Source of the DNA: Arenicola marina
Lineage: Eukaryota; Annelida; Polychaeta; Arenicolidae
Reading direction: 5' to 3'
Assembly: GCA_964019135.1 (NCBI GenBank)
Contig: OZ025256.1
Coordinates: 14,442,334 to 14,506,333 of the forward strand
DNA length: 64,000 nt
How positions within the stretch are numbered: position 1 is the first letter of the stretch; each line of letters begins with the position of its first letter. Position numbers and translations under genes: made by a program. Shown here piece by piece: positions 10,820 to 22,306 of the stretch. The notes beneath the pieces were generated by a model. That model saw only the letters and a program-made list of their open reading frames with translations, was not told where the DNA came from and made no database searches.

Positions 10820-11140
10820 TATGGCAGGCCTTCTGTATCGTAATTCCAGAAACCCAGTTTCATTGAATCCGGGTTTCTTGAAGAGAAAGGGGCATTTGAG
10901 GGCAATAATGGAGGTTATAGGCATTGTGACATATTCGGCGCTGTCAAAACTAGGTTTCTCGCTAAAACTAGGGTCATAGCTATGGCAACCGGGATTCTGG
11001 CTGTAACCCTAATTTTAGCACTAAACAATTTTCCCGCCCAAAATCCTAGTTTCCTGTCGAGAAACCAGGTTTTCGGCGAAGAAACCGGGTTTCTGAAGCA
11101 AAAAATTCGGTTTCTTGCCAAAATTACGGGCTTGCCATAG
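10820..11140. repeat. Degenerate GAAACCNGGTTTC words
   Basis: At least ten imperfect copies of a 13-14-bp palindromic word (AAACCCAGTTTC, AAACCGGGTTTC, AACCAGGTTTTC), spaced about 20-28 bp. It probably is an eroded tandem array. Confidence 0.45.
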
Positions 11141-11157
11141 ATTTGTCTCTTACTGAT

Positions 11158-11386
11158 CAGGGACGGATCCAGGGGGGGGGGGCGTCGCCCCCCCCCCCTT
11201 TTTAGGGCCAAAATTTATATAATTTGCGCCATTTAACATATGAAAACCAAAACTGGCCCCCTTATCCAGCATATTTGGATCCGACCCTGAAACCGGCCCC
11301 CCCGCCCCTCTATTCAGATTTTCTGGATCCGACCCTGAAACCGGCCCCCCCGCCCCTCTATTCAGATTTTCTGGATCCGCCCCTGT
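11158..11386. mobile_element. hAT-like element with ends CAGGGRCGGATCCAG
   Basis: Left end CAGGGACGGATCCAGG, right end CTGGATCCGCCCCTG, inverted. Inside, a 58-bp block (CTATTCAGATTTTCTGGATC, CCTGAAACCGGCC) is repeated twice and a bit. CAGGG termini are common in animal hAT elements. No clear 8-bp target duplication. TTGGATCCGCCCCT at about 53355 is a likely relic of the same family. Confidence 0.6.
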
Positions 11387-11399
11387 AGATACCGAGATA

Positions 11400-12169
11400 G
11401 GGCGGCCAACCATGCGAGGAAGGAGTGTTTGTCGGGAAATTGGGGAGGGGGTTGGACATTACGCTACTCAAGGGGCGAAAGCTGTATTTGAAAGTTGCAG
11501 GAGTCTGAGATGCCACTTGGGAGCGGAGTGGGCGGGGGGGGGGTCTTAAAACTTTCGACTCGGGGAATGGGGTTCAAAGCAAACCCCTCAAAACAGCTGG
11601 GTTGAGGAGGGTGTCCATAACTGCATATTGAGGGTGGGGTGGAGGCAACAAAATTGGACATTGCATGTGGCATGTCGAGGCTGTGGGGGCGCGGGGGGGG
11701 GGGGGGGTAGGGGCAGAGTGATACCTGCCCATGCCTATACTGCAATATGCTACAGAATAGGCATCTATATGGGCCCCATACCAGCACCCCCCCCCCCCAC
11801 CACTCTCTCTCCTTCGCTTTACGGTGGTTGTGGGCTGACGGGCCCCATGTACAGTGTACGTACGAAAACCTCAGCATTTGAATCTCACCCAATCTGCTGA
11901 TTAGGTTATAAGTTAGTTTACCGTGACACCTCAAAGTACGCAAAATAATGAAAATACCGGGGAGAAATATACTCACCAAGCCCCCCGCCAGGTGGCCAGG
12001 TGGCGTTACGCAAGCTCTGCTCTAATGTCCCATTGCCTGGTGCCTGGACTCGTTTCGCCCGCTCCTGTCGTGTATTGCGTTACGCTAAGGCACCAGGCCG
12101 TGGCTTGGTTCAGTGTGCCGCATCACGAGGTGCCGTCTACAACGTCATTCGCCAGGACGTGGTATCCCC
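11400..12169. other. No gene seen
   Basis: G- and C-runs at 11690-11710 and 11790-11800; a GCCTGGTGCCTGG/GGCACCAGGC pair near 12040-12100. No supported exon. Confidence 0.5.
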
Positions 12170-12345
12170 TGAAGTCATGTTTTATCGCCGGAAGTCATGT
12201 GTTATCGCCGGAAGTCACGTGTTATCACCGGAAGTCACGTGTTATCGCCGGAAGTCATGTGTTATAACCGGAAGTCATGTGTCATCGCTTGAAGTCATGT
12301 GTTATCGCCTAAAGTCATGTGTTAACGCCTGAATTCATGTGTTAA
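12170..12345 (+). repeat. 20-bp minisatellite
   Basis: About eight units of TTATCGCCGGAAGTCATGTG; later units decay into the next array. Confidence 0.85.
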
Positions 12346-12660
12346 TGCCCAACGTGGCGTGTTAGCGCCCACTTGCTGTGTTATAGCTCAAAGTGACGTG
12401 TTATCGCCCACTTGTCGTGTTATAGCTCAAAGTGACGTGTTAGCGCCCACTTGCCGTGTTATAGCTCAAAGTGACGTGTTAGCGCCCACTTGCCGTGTTA
12501 TAGCTCAAAGTGACGTGTTTGCGCCCACTTGCCGTGTTATAGCTCAAAGTGACGTGTTAGCGCCCACTTGCTGTGTTATAGCTCAAAGTGACGTGTTATC
12601 GCCCACTTGCCGTGTTATAGCTCAAAGTGACGTGTTATCGCCCACTTGCCGTGTTATAGC
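12346..12660 (+). repeat. 39-bp minisatellite
   Basis: About 7.5 units combining ACTTGCCGTGTTATAGCTCA and AAGTGACGTGTTAGCGCCC. It runs directly into the MITE at 12661; single units recur at 15503-15605 and 16126-16180. Confidence 0.85.
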
Positions 12661-13170
12661 GAGCTCTTTAGATAACACACACATAAAAAATTATCAAATC
12701 TATATCTGAATCCCATACTGTTACATGCTGGTGAAATCCACCGGAAGTCAACCTCCAGTAGGGGAAAACGAAAGAGATCGACTGTTGTACATTTTATACG
12801 CATGCGTTGGTTTTTTTTCGTCCGAAATTCATTACTGTGAGACATATAGGTTTTTTATTAACCAAGCCTGCCGATTTAAAAATAATGAACCTCTAGTTTT
12901 ATATTCTATAATTTATTAACAAGAAGCATTCAATAATTTAAAACCGAGTCCTGAGTAGTTGTTCCTAAGCAACCGAATGCAACCGCCAATGCATTATGGC
13001 AATCCAAAGTGGGATTTATTTTGAATCTTGATCTAGATGAAACCCCACGAAATAGCTGAAGTAATAAATATATATTCGCATTCTAGGTAGCACCTATCCA
13101 TATCAGCTCACAGAGATCGCATTTTATGTACGCATATGTGTTTTTTTTCGTCGAGGATTTATTACCGTAA

Positions 13171-13207
<37 letters not shown>

Positions 13208-13540
13208 CAACAAAACTAGCTGATTTCCCAAAAAAAATCTTTCGTTTTATATGTTTCATAATGAATTAACAAGAATTTAACGTTTTAAACCCCAATTCCA
13301 AACTTTGTTGCGGCTATAATCCTGAGTATTTATGACGCCGAAATGTTATAAACATTAGGTCACAATAGAGTTTCTAAGCAACCGAATGATATGCCGCAAG
13401 CTCGTACATCCCGCTAAAGAGATGCATTATGGCAAGTAGGATTTATTTGAATATGCATCTAGATGTATCCACACGAAATACCTGAATTAATAAATATACG
13501 CTCGCATTTTCGGTAGCACCTTTCCATATTAGCTCACTTA
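12661..13540 (-). mobile_element. Two direct copies of an AT-rich MITE
   Basis: First copy 12661-13105 (GAGCTCTTTAGATAACA ... GGTAGCACCTATCCATA), second 13106-13540 lacking the first 110 bp and ending GGTAGCACCTTTCCATA. Reverse complement of 15606-16125. No ORF. A (TA)n tract lies at 13168-13200. Confidence 0.65.
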
Positions 13541-13663
13541 TAGGGGCTGTACAGTTTTCACGGGTTCTATTTCTGGTTTAGGTGATTTGGGGACCAACAG
13601 AGAAACGCGTGATCATAGAACGGGTGCGCATCACGGCGGTGCCTTGCTACAGCTGTGTGGCGC
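13541..13663 (+). mobile_element. End fragment of the TAGGGNTGTACAG element
   Basis: TAGGGGCTGTACAGTTTTCA, GGTTCTATTTCTGGTTTAGG and GTGCGCATCACGGCGGTGCC match the reverse complement of 25195-25317. It lies 195 bp above copy 1 of the membrane-protein gene. Confidence 0.55.
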
Positions 13664-13857
13664 GTACTCATCGTAGTCAACGGTTGAGCGTTGGAAATCT
13701 TTATATGGGCCATTGCATGCTGTATGAGCATCTTTAAACACGGCATGTTCTCGTTGTCTTTCAGCGTGTCTTGACCGTCGCGTTATGCAAACAGTACCCG
13801 CCAGATAGAAAAAGAGACTGAGTCGAGACACGAGCGCAGACGTCAGTCAAGTCTTCC

Positions 13858-15084
13858 ATGGATACGGCCAGGCGAGCCGCCTCCCGGCGTCTGCTGTCGG
13901 GCGCCATCTTGCTGACCTTTGTCCTTGTCTTCGTCGCCCTTGTTGTCGTCCTGCGACAGCCAACGTCGCCCTCCTGGGACGACATCGTTCAGTCTAAGGG
14001 ATTTCTACCCGGCGAAAGCCACCTGCCCCAGCCACACCTGACGTATCGCGAGGCTCCGGATGATGAACGCTTTGTCAATAAGCTAGACACCGACGTCAAG
14101 GCTTATTTATTGTCGACCAACAATTCAGCCGAAGGACAGGAAGCCATCCTGCCGCTTGCCCAGAGACCGCTCTGTTCGCCGGCTCTCCTCCGCCAGTACT
14201 ACCGCACCAAGGGTTACTTCCCCTCGGCCGGGGCTTGGACCCCTGGCGATACGTACAACCCTAACATCTGCAAGTTTGGATTTCATCTTCCTATGCCATC
14301 GGCACTGAAACAATGTTTTGCCCGACAAAAGATCAAATCTATCGTCGTCTTCGGCGCTTCGCAGGGAAAAGCCTATTCGGCACCTTTGCTCAAATTCATT
14401 TCGCAAGCTTTCCCAAAATGCCGCAGTGTTAAATCAGAGAAGCAGGTGGATCGCCTGCCCCAGGTGTCGTACTACACGGCCGGCCGACCCGATATCGTCG
14501 GCAGACTTCTCGCGAGTAAACGCCACTGCTCTGGTTGTACATCTCAGAAATTTATTTGCGGGGGGCGTGGTGGTGTAAGCGTGGAGTACTTTGGAATGGA
14601 TGACCTGCTGGATAGCACTCTTCGCCTAGTGATGCCATCAAGACAAAATAGCATCGAAACATTCCAAGAATTCATCTTCCACAAATACCTCGCCCCAAAC
14701 CCGCCGGATTTAATAATCATCAGCCCAACGGCCAACCACGCCAAGTTCAAAAGTTCGCCGGCGAAATTCGCTCTGGATGTCACGTACTTCAAGAATTTGA
14801 TCCGGCTTTACTTTCCGAAAACGACTCGAGTACTCTGGTTGACAGGTATGAGTGAGTTTACGAATGTCAAGGCTACCAAGTCGATCAGCAGACTGAACCA
14901 TGTCCTGTTTGAGGTAAACAAAAATGACTATCTGGATCCTGACAGTGGTGTCCTAGGATTTTTCGATTTGGTGCCCATGTCGTTGACTTGTCCCAAATCC
15001 TGGTGGGGCCATCAGACCGTTCACTTAGCGCCTTCGTGGTATAAGGAAATAATGCGTGAAGCATTAGCTTATTTCTGTGCCTAG
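13858..15084 (+). CDS. Type II membrane protein, probable SGNH/PC-esterase-like domain (copy 1), 408 aa
   Basis: Unrecognised by name. Short basic N-terminus (MDTARRAASRR), one hydrophobic segment at residues 12-32, then a 370-residue lumenal part; this predicts a type II Golgi or secretory-pathway protein with a sequon at N88. Block-like features of the PC-esterase/SGNH fold: a nucleophile-like VVFGAS at 163-168, PDLIIISPTANHA in the middle, and His385/His389 near the C-terminus. A strict DxxH is not present, so enzymatic activity is uncertain. The ORF is uninterrupted. TTGTCTTTCAG (about 13752-13762) about 95 bp above the ATG looks like an acceptor, implying an upstream noncoding exon. Expected relatives would be NXPE- or CASD1-type acyl-transfer/esterase domains; this is fold-level inference. 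Confidence 0.7.
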   Translation: MDTARRAASRRLLSGAILLTFVLVFVALVVVLRQPTSPSWDDIVQSKGFLPGESHLPQPHLTYREAPDDERFVNKLDTDVKAYLLSTNNSAEGQEAILPLAQRPLCSPALLRQYYRTKGYFPSAGAWTPGDTYNPNICKFGFHLPMPSALKQCFARQKIKSIVVFGASQGKAYSAPLLKFISQAFPKCRSVKSEKQVDRLPQVSYYTAGRPDIVGRLLASKRHCSGCTSQKFICGGRGGVSVEYFGMDDLLDSTLRLVMPSRQNSIETFQEFIFHKYLAPNPPDLIIISPTANHAKFKSSPAKFALDVTYFKNLIRLYFPKTTRVLWLTGMSEFTNVKATKSISRLNHVLFEVNKNDYLDPDSGVLGFFDLVPMSLTCPKSWWGHQTVHLAPSWYKEIMREALAYFCA

Positions 15085-15277
15085 CGTTGTCTTCTTTTTC
15101 ATCTATTTACGTCCGAATATCATAATTAGAAATCTATATTGTGTATTAAATCAGAATACTGTTAAAGATACATTCATGACAGGCGAGAAAATGTGGCGTT
15201 TGTGTCCACTACGTCGTCAACATGTGTTTTGGTGGCTTGACACTTCCGCGGTGTATGAATTGAAGAATGTGGCATGT

Positions 15278-15298
15278 AATAAATGCAACGAAATAAAA
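15278..15298 (+). terminator. Poly(A) signals of copy 1
   Basis: Two AATAAA hexamers in close succession (GTAATAAATGC, GAAATAAAACC) about 200 bp after the stop. The same pair is found after copy 2 at about 19680-19700. Confidence 0.5.
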
Positions 15299-15605
15299 CC
15301 GTGTATGCGTTATTGTTAATGACTTCATGTATGACACAGAGCGACTCGGCAAACTAGCCCTACAAGGTGAGCAAACTGACATATCGAGATCATTGAGAGG
15401 CACATTGGATAGACAATGAGTATGGTGATTAAGGGTTTCCTAATAAGTGATATACCACTTGTTGCTTTGATATATTGTATAGACCTTTTCTTGTTCGTGG
15501 CGTGTTATCGCCCAAAGTGAATTATTATCACCCACTTGACATGTTATCGCCAAAAGTTACGTATCATCGCCCACTTGGCGTGTTATCGCCCAAAGTGACG
15601 TAATA

Positions 15606-16125
15606 CGGATAGGTGCTACCAAAAATGCGAGCGTATATATATTAATTCAGCTATTCCGGTACATCGAGATCAATGTTCAAAACAAATCCCCCATCGGCAT
15701 AATGCATATCTGTGGCGGGATTACGTATACCGTGCACGTGTTTGTGGCATATCATTCGGTTGCTTAGCAACTCCCATTGTGACGTCATTTTAATAACATT
15801 TTGACGTCCCAACTACTCATTATTATAGCCGCGAAAAAGTCTCGAATTCCGTTTTAAAACGTTAGATTATTCTTGTTCATAAATCATAAAACTAGAGATA
15901 AATTTTGTTAAAATCGGCAAGTTTCATTGATAAATATATGTCTTGCAGTAGTCAATCTTCGACGGGAAAAAAACACGCATGGGCATATAACATGCGATCT
16001 ATTCCGCTTTCCCCAGTGGAGGTCGACTTCCGTTGCATTTCATCAGCTCGTAACAGTATGGGATTCAGATATAGATGTTGTCACTATTTTTACGCGCATG
16101 TTATCTAAAGAGCTCGCTACGCTCG
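15606..16125 (+). mobile_element. Inverted full copy of the AT-rich MITE
   Basis: Starts GGATAGGTGCTACCAAAAAT and ends TGTTATCTAAAGAGCTCGC. It is embedded in copies of the GTGTTATCGCCC motif on both sides (15503-15605, 16126-16180), the same motif that forms the array before 12661. Confidence 0.65.
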
Positions 16126-16472
16126 CTATTATCGCCCATGTGGCGTGTTATCGTCCAAAGTGGCGTGTGATCGCCTAGTCCTAGTAACCCTCAGGCTGGA
16201 CTGAAGTCGAGAGCTATTGGAAATAATCGCCGATGTGAAGTTTTTAGGTTTTAGGTTCTACTGATATTAACAAGTCACCGAAATCAAAGTTCTATTTCAT
16301 AGACATGAAGGTAATCTTGTGTTGAATAGCAAAAAATAATGGCAAAGAGCCTTCGTGATATCTATGGATTCAAGTGAAACATATTTCTGGGGCTCTAGGT
16401 TCAGTGGTATTATGAGCCTTCTCGATATCAACAAACGCAAACGGCTCATTCTGATATAGATACCAATTACTG

Positions 16473-16535
16473 GGCTCTCTGTGGTGTTGTGATTAGCACA
16501 TTTGACCGAAGATCAATAGGTCACGGGTGTCATGT
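16473..16535 (+). mobile_element. SINE head fragment
   Basis: Similar to the tRNA-like head (GTGATTAGCACATTTGACCG, AAGATCAATAGGTC); the body is missing. Confidence 0.4.
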
Positions 16536-16778
16536 ATGGTTGCATAATGATGAACAGCTGGCTCGCTTGGAACCAGCTTGTATGAACTGTTGTGTATGGC
16601 TGTAGGTGGCGCTAGTGTGAATGTTATATTGGCCACCAGGGGACACCCATATATAAAGGGGGGGGGGGGTTACTTGAATAAAGCCTTCTACAGACCGTCA
16701 CTCGTCTTGTCGTGTGGTTTTTGGCTTGCGAATCGGCCCGTGGGACACACAAGGACATGTCAAGGACATAACAACGGG

Positions 16779-16990
16779 GGCCTCCCTGGTGTAGTGCTTA
16801 GCGCATTCGAACGCAGCCTAGTAGGTACTGGGGACCTCCCTGGTGTAGTGTTTCGGGCCCTGGACTGTAGATTAATAGGTCCTGGGTTCGAATCGGTTCA
16901 TCCTTCATTGTCCAGGGACATTTTTGGCTCAGATTAGCCCTTGTGTACACCAAAGCGGGCTACAACACCCGTTCATTTATTCCATATATG
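16779..16990 (+). mobile_element. SINE copy with doubled tRNA-like head
   Basis: GGCCTCCCTGGTGTAGTG appears at about 16779 and again, as GGACCTCCCTGGTGTAGTG, at about 16833; only the second is followed by the B box (GGGTTCGAATC) and body. It is diverged from the intact copies. Confidence 0.65.
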
Positions 16991-18071
16991 CAGGTCTAGC
17001 CCTACACGACCGAACCGACGTCGCTGGTGACGTAGCATGTCGCTTCTGCATGACGATCCATATAAATTGACAATATCTGGCGTAATCGAAGCGACAGTTT
17101 ATGCGCAGTCATTGAGTAATATCGCCGTCTGGAATCGCGAGAATAGAATGACAGAGACCTGCCGGTTGTAATTTTCTGAAGGTTATCTATTGAGGGATGG
17201 GAATACCTTTTCCGATCTCCGCGATTGGCATCCAGGAATTCTTGGAGATTCGCGATCAGCTGTTCGCAATTTTGGGGGATAGCTATCCATATAATGCCTG
17301 GTCAACGCAAAGACCCTTCGCGATATTCGCGATATCCCCATTCAGGCTTTTTTGCGTGCTAAGATCAAAACTGTACTAATCTTGGAGATTCGATATTGCT
17401 CTCTCTAATTCTTGGGGATTCCCGATTCAGAGGGGGTACCCCTTTCCCCTTCCCTTTTATTGTCTGAACCACAGTTATGAGGAAATAAGTAGCACATCAA
17501 CCCATTTCAGATCTTAGGTGCAGCTTTAATCAATTATACTGACGATATATGTGTCACTAAGACACATGTAAAAACATTAAGACTGCATTTTCTGGAGTCT
17601 CGTTAATTGTACAATTAACCCGCGTTCCCTCTTCCACCCCCAACCCCTATAAGGGGTGTTTTCATAATCTCGGAGATCCGTTGATGACCTTTCCGAATTC
17701 TTGGAGATTCAATATTCCTTTAACTACTTATTGGTGTTCAGCTAATCAGAGGGAGAATATAGCCCCCTTCCTTATTACTGAGTTAAAGCTTACATGCCCC
17801 GCCAATGTTGGAATATCGAGATGTCCTTATATGTTTGGTAAGCAAATAGACTTCAGTGCTAAGCAATATCGTAGTAATGTTACCCAATGGATGTCAATGG
17901 TCAGACAGCAACCAGGGTAACACCATAACCATTTCAGACAATGTTAAACATATATATTAGTTTGAGAATATAGAACTTATGGTGGCAAGACAACGAAGCA
18001 GGTAAGACTTTCATATCAAGAGGTGGAAAGGTTTCAGCTAAGCAAAGAAACTTTGGTGTACTTTAACTGAA
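16991..18071. other. Intergenic between gene copies 1 and 2
   Basis: Unique AT-rich DNA with repeated GAATTCTTGGAGATTCGCGA-like words (17220-17720). No ORF or element is recognised. Confidence 0.5.
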
Positions 18072-19700
18072 TTGTCTTTATATGGGCCATTGTATGCTGT
18101 ATGAGCATCTTTAAACACGGCATGTTCTCGTTGTCTTTCAGCGTGTCTTGACCGTCGCGTTATGCAAACAGTACCGGCCAGATTGAGAAAGAGACTGAGT
18201 CGAGACACGAGCGCAGACTTCGGTCAAGTCTTCCATGGATACGGCCAGGCGATCCGCCTCCCGGCGTCTGCTGTCGGGCGCCATCTTGTTGACCTTCGTC
18301 CTCGTCTTCGTCGCCCTTGTTGCCGTTCTCCAACAGCCGACGTCGCCCTCCTGGGACGACATCGTTCAGTCTAAGGGATTTCTACCCGGCGAAAGCCACC
18401 TGCCCCAGCCACTCCTGACGTATCGCGAGGCTCCGGATGATGAACGCTTTGTCAATAAGCTAGACACCGACGTCAAGGCTTATTTATTGTCGACCAACAA
18501 TTCAGCCGAAGGAAAGGAAGCTATTCTGCCGCTTGCCCAGAGACCGCTCTGTTCGCCGGCTCTCCTCCGCCAGTACTACCGCACCAAGGGTTACTTCCCC
18601 TCGGCCGGGGCTTGGACCCCTGGCGATACGTACAACCCTAACATCTGCAAGTTTGGATTTCATCTTCCTATGCCATCGGCACTGAAACAATGTTTTGCCC
18701 GTCAAAAGGTCAAATCTATCGTCGTCTTCGGCGCTTCACAGGGAAAGCGCTATTCGGCGCCTTTACTCAAATTCATTTCGCACTCTTTCCCAAAATGCCG
18801 CAGTGTTAAATCAGAGAAGCAGGTGGATCGCCTGCCCCAGGTGTCGTACTACACGGCCGGCCGACCCGATATCGTCGGCAGAATTCGCGCGAGTAAACGC
18901 CACTGCGCAGGTTGTACATCTCAGAAATCTATTTGCGGGGGGCGTGGTGGTGTCAGCGTGGAGTACTTTGGAATGGATGACCTGCTGGATAGCACTCTTC
19001 GCTTAGTGATGCCATCAAGACAAAATAGCATCGAAACATTCCAAGAATTCATCTTCCACAAATACCTCGCCCCAAACCCGCCGGACTTAATCATCATCAG
19101 CCCTACGGCCAACCACGCCAAGTTCAAAAGTTTGCCGGCGAAATTCGCTCTGGATGTCACGTACTTCAAGAATTTGATCCGACTTTACTTACCGAAAACA
19201 ACTCGAGTACTCTGGTTGACAGGTATGAGCGAGTCCACGAATGTCAAGGCTACCAAGTCGATCAGCAGACTGAACCATGTCCTGTTTGAGGTAAACAAAA
19301 ACGACTATCTGGATCCAGACAGTGGCGTCCTAGGATTTTTCGATTTGGTGCCCATGTCGCTGACTTGTCCCAAATCCTGGTGGGGCCACCAGACCGTTCA
19401 CTTAGCGGGTGCGTGGTACAAGGAAATTATGCGTGGAGCATTAGCGTATTTCTGTGCCTAGAATAATCGTTTTGTTATGTTTCATCCATTTACGTCCTAA
19501 TATCTAATCTAATTATAAATCTATAGTGTCTTATAAATAAGAAAGGAGTATTGCTAAAGACACATTGATGACCGGCGAGAAAATGTGGCTTTCTTGTGTA
19601 CGTACTACGCCATCAGAATGTGTTCTATTTCTGATGGCTTGACTCTTCCGGGGTGTATGAATTTAACAATGTGGCGTGTAATAAATGCAACGAAATAAAA
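18072..19700 (+). repeat. Duplicated gene segment, copy 2
   Basis: Partner of 13699-15300. The 3' untranslated part has diverged more than the coding part, with small indels, as expected if coding sequence is under constraint. Confidence 0.85.
18235..19461 (+). CDS. Type II membrane protein, probable SGNH/PC-esterase-like domain (copy 2), 408 aa
   Basis: Same length as copy 1 and differs at about 20 residues by eye, scattered along the protein (for example GASQGKR for GASQGKA, and LAGAWY for LAPSWY). The GAS motif, NHAKF block and both C-terminal histidines are kept. Nucleotide similarity covers 18072-19700 against 13699-15300, including the upstream TTGTCTTTCAG acceptor and the downstream AATAAATGCAACGAAATAAA. 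The duplication was therefore of DNA and not of a processed transcript. The reading frame is fully open, so it is probably functional. Confidence 0.7.
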   Translation: MDTARRSASRRLLSGAILLTFVLVFVALVAVLQQPTSPSWDDIVQSKGFLPGESHLPQPLLTYREAPDDERFVNKLDTDVKAYLLSTNNSAEGKEAILPLAQRPLCSPALLRQYYRTKGYFPSAGAWTPGDTYNPNICKFGFHLPMPSALKQCFARQKVKSIVVFGASQGKRYSAPLLKFISHSFPKCRSVKSEKQVDRLPQVSYYTAGRPDIVGRIRASKRHCAGCTSQKSICGGRGGVSVEYFGMDDLLDSTLRLVMPSRQNSIETFQEFIFHKYLAPNPPDLIIISPTANHAKFKSLPAKFALDVTYFKNLIRLYLPKTTRVLWLTGMSESTNVKATKSISRLNHVLFEVNKNDYLDPDSGVLGFFDLVPMSLTCPKSWWGHQTVHLAGAWYKEIMRGALAYFCA

Positions 19701-21457
19701 TGGTTATTACACGCAATTTGTCTTCGGTGTTGTCGGGATATAGAGCTGTCTCGTAGCCACGCTGCCATGCCCTGCAAACACAAAGAAATATTGGGCTTTC
19801 AGACCGCCTGTGTGCCCACGGAGTGCCCTTAAATTGAGCCAAGGAACCTCTGAAGACAATGAAATAGATTTGGATGAAACAAAGCTCTCGGTCCAGGTCG
19901 TCATGTTCTGTCAACAAAGTTGTTCTTGAAGCTCCAATGTATTTTGTGACAGAAATGCAACACATATTTTTATGCGAATGGGTGAAATATTAAATAGTCT
20001 GCCAGTTGCACAAGATATAGTTCAACATCTGCAGTACCCACAACTAAATTGGCCTTGAATTTCATGATGCAGAGTTAAGGTAAACGGCATTTGGTATCGG
20101 ATGGATGCGAAGTTAATACTCAGAAAAATTCTGGATTCAGCCAACACGTTTCGTTCATACATTTTGGTTGCACTTTTTTGGGTGGTCAAGTTTCCCCGTC
20201 TCAGAGCGCACTTTTTGGTCCCTCCACAAATCTCCGAACTCTCCAATCACTGCCACATCGCGAGGTGGTTTAGTTTGGAGAGATCAAGGGGAAAAGATGG
20301 CGCTGGGTGGCGAAGTCTGCTATCGCTGTGGCTTGTGTTAAGATATATTTTCAAACTTTGACATTAATTTGCAGTCCAAATGTCCACCATGTTTTCTTCC
20401 GCCCACTACCATAAAAAAAGCCTCCTGTTCCCCAAATTTCCCTTTGTACGTTTTGGAGAGTAGGGTGAAAGATAGGAAAGCCGACAAATTTGTTGGGTGA
20501 TTATAAAAATGGTGATTGTCAGCTATAATCAGGCCTAACAATTTAGCCTAAGTATTAATTTTCATGTGTCAAGTTATCCTAATGTCTTTCACGTTTGTGT
20601 GACTGATCGGATATATCTTTATCTCCTGTCCGCATTTACAGCGCTTTATAAAGTTGAAATGAATGATGCTGCAATGGAGAGCGCCATTTTTATTCTCCGA
20701 ACTATCCGCAATCGCCTCTTCCGGCACGTGTTTTGTCCAAACTCTCCAAGTGCATAGACAAAAAAAGTGCAGCAATACTGCGAGTATTCTCTGCCTTCAA
20801 CTCACTCCGCTCGCTAGGGCAGCGCTGCGCAAATAGGACAAATGCTCCCTGCGTCGTTTACAGATGGCAAATGGATGCATTGAGTAACCTATTGCATTAA
20901 GTGCCCGTTGGTTGATTAATTTAATTTTTAGGTTCTGTAAATGATGACTGATAGCAATTATAACTGATATGACCGTTTTTAACAATCTTGATGTTTTTCC
21001 CAGGCCGACAGCAGCGGTCTGAGCGGGGGACTGAGCGCCACCTAGCGAATGGTAGCCGCCATGGGGAGGGATAACGAATCGGTATAGAGGTGGGTGTATG
21101 TACGGTCGGGTATGGGTGAGGGGGATTATATGGTAAAACAGGGAGACGCCGCTTGTGCAATACATAAAGGACCTGGGTAGGTGCTTGGGTAGGGCCTTTT
21201 CACGCGGAGAGCTCGATCGGGCTTTAATGTCCGCTTCAATTTTAAATCGTACTTTTTACCTTTTTCCCTCAACGTATACATGTAATTGCACTTCAAAATT
21301 CAATTACATGCGTACAGCGTATCATGTCTTCACAATGAAACATACATTTACGCCACGAAACGTTCAGTGATCGCCTCGGACTATTTCTGGATCTTGAACG
21401 CATCACACAGGATAGTAACCATTATTAGTACGAGTTGGTGGTCATGTTAACTAGTAC
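19701..21457. other. Intergenic between copies 2 and 3
   Basis: Holds the SINE body fragment at 19828 and otherwise unique sequence. No exon is supported. Confidence 0.5.
19828..19875 (-). mobile_element. SINE body fragment
   Basis: AAATTGAGCCAAGGAACCTC followed by GAAGACAATGAAATAG matches the inner body of the SINE; the head is absent. Confidence 0.45.
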
Positions 21458-22066
21458 ATTAAATTTGAAGGCCGCAAAAATGCTGTATTCTGACCCGAAC
21501 CGCCCTGCTGCCCATGCAATCGACAATCGTTGCCATAGCGACATTGCATAGAACAATGAAACATGACGTCACGCACAAAAGAATTGTAGTTATAGCTTTA
21601 AACGGCCCGCTTACCTGCCTAGTTGCACGTGCCATGTTTCTTGGCAACGATATATGGTATCAAAAAGGCGACTGGCCAACTAAAGTTATAAATGCCGTAG
21701 ACTCACGTTTCGGCCCATATTTTCCGCGAATTTGCCGCTCTGAAAATCACTAACGAGAAAAAGTCACACTAGACCATTTTAATGCTACTAAACTTACGTT
21801 TGTACGGCGATGTTATCCTTTTTTAATACACAAACAACATTTCTCCATGCTGACACTACATTGGCAGCAGGCACTTTGTCGCTACTAGACTAAATCACAA
21901 TCAACTAAAGAAGCAGAGACAAGTCAACGCCTTAGTTTTAGATTCTACTCGTAATAATATTAATAGCTCGAATTTTGCATGACGTTAGGCATTTTATTGG
22001 CCCTTCATCAAGCTGTAGCAGCCTTTCATTTTCGTTAGCTCGAAGTCGGGCCAATAAAACTGCCTA
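21458..22066 (+). repeat. Left arm of a long inverted repeat around membrane-protein copy 3
   Basis: Blocks in order: TTGAAGGCCGCAAAA...CCATAGCG...ACGTCACGC (21458-21580), a second block to about 21965 ending GTAATAATATTAATAG, then a short TIR element (21983-22066). All recur inverted at 24150-25455. Confidence 0.75.
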
Positions 22067-22129
22067 ACCAATTCCCGTATCACGTAATTGAAATTTCGCG
22101 TTGTGCTGTGACAGGAGTTGGTGTGTTAG

Positions 22130-22306
22130 GCTCCTTTGGTGCAGACAAGGACTAAACTGGGCCCAAGAACCTCTCGATGCGGGGATGAAAAGAACGAAAC
22201 ATGCCTTTCATTAGGTACCCTGGCGTGGATTCGAACCCATTACATATTGATCTGCAGTCCACACCAGAGAGCTAGTGCACTAAAAACTAAAACCAGGGAG
22301 GTCTAC
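22130..22306 (-). mobile_element. SINE copy, older
   Basis: Minus orientation; keeps TGGATTCGAACCC (B box), TATTGATCTGCAGTC and CCAAGAACCTCTCGA, with many substitutions and a small insertion in the A-box region. It lies between the left inverted repeat and copy 3 of the membrane-protein gene. Confidence 0.65.

Larger units (their letters stand above)
13699..15300 (+). repeat. Duplicated gene segment, copy 1
   Basis: Homologous to 18072-19700 in direct orientation; the offset is 4377 bp at the start codon. Homology begins at TTTATATGGGCCATTG upstream and ends just after GAAATAAAA downstream. Flanks are unrelated. Confidence 0.85.

Noticed and set aside
12346-12660. CRISPR-like regular array
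   Set aside because: Whole 39-bp units are repeated without unique spacers, in a eukaryotic context; the same holds for the other arrays.
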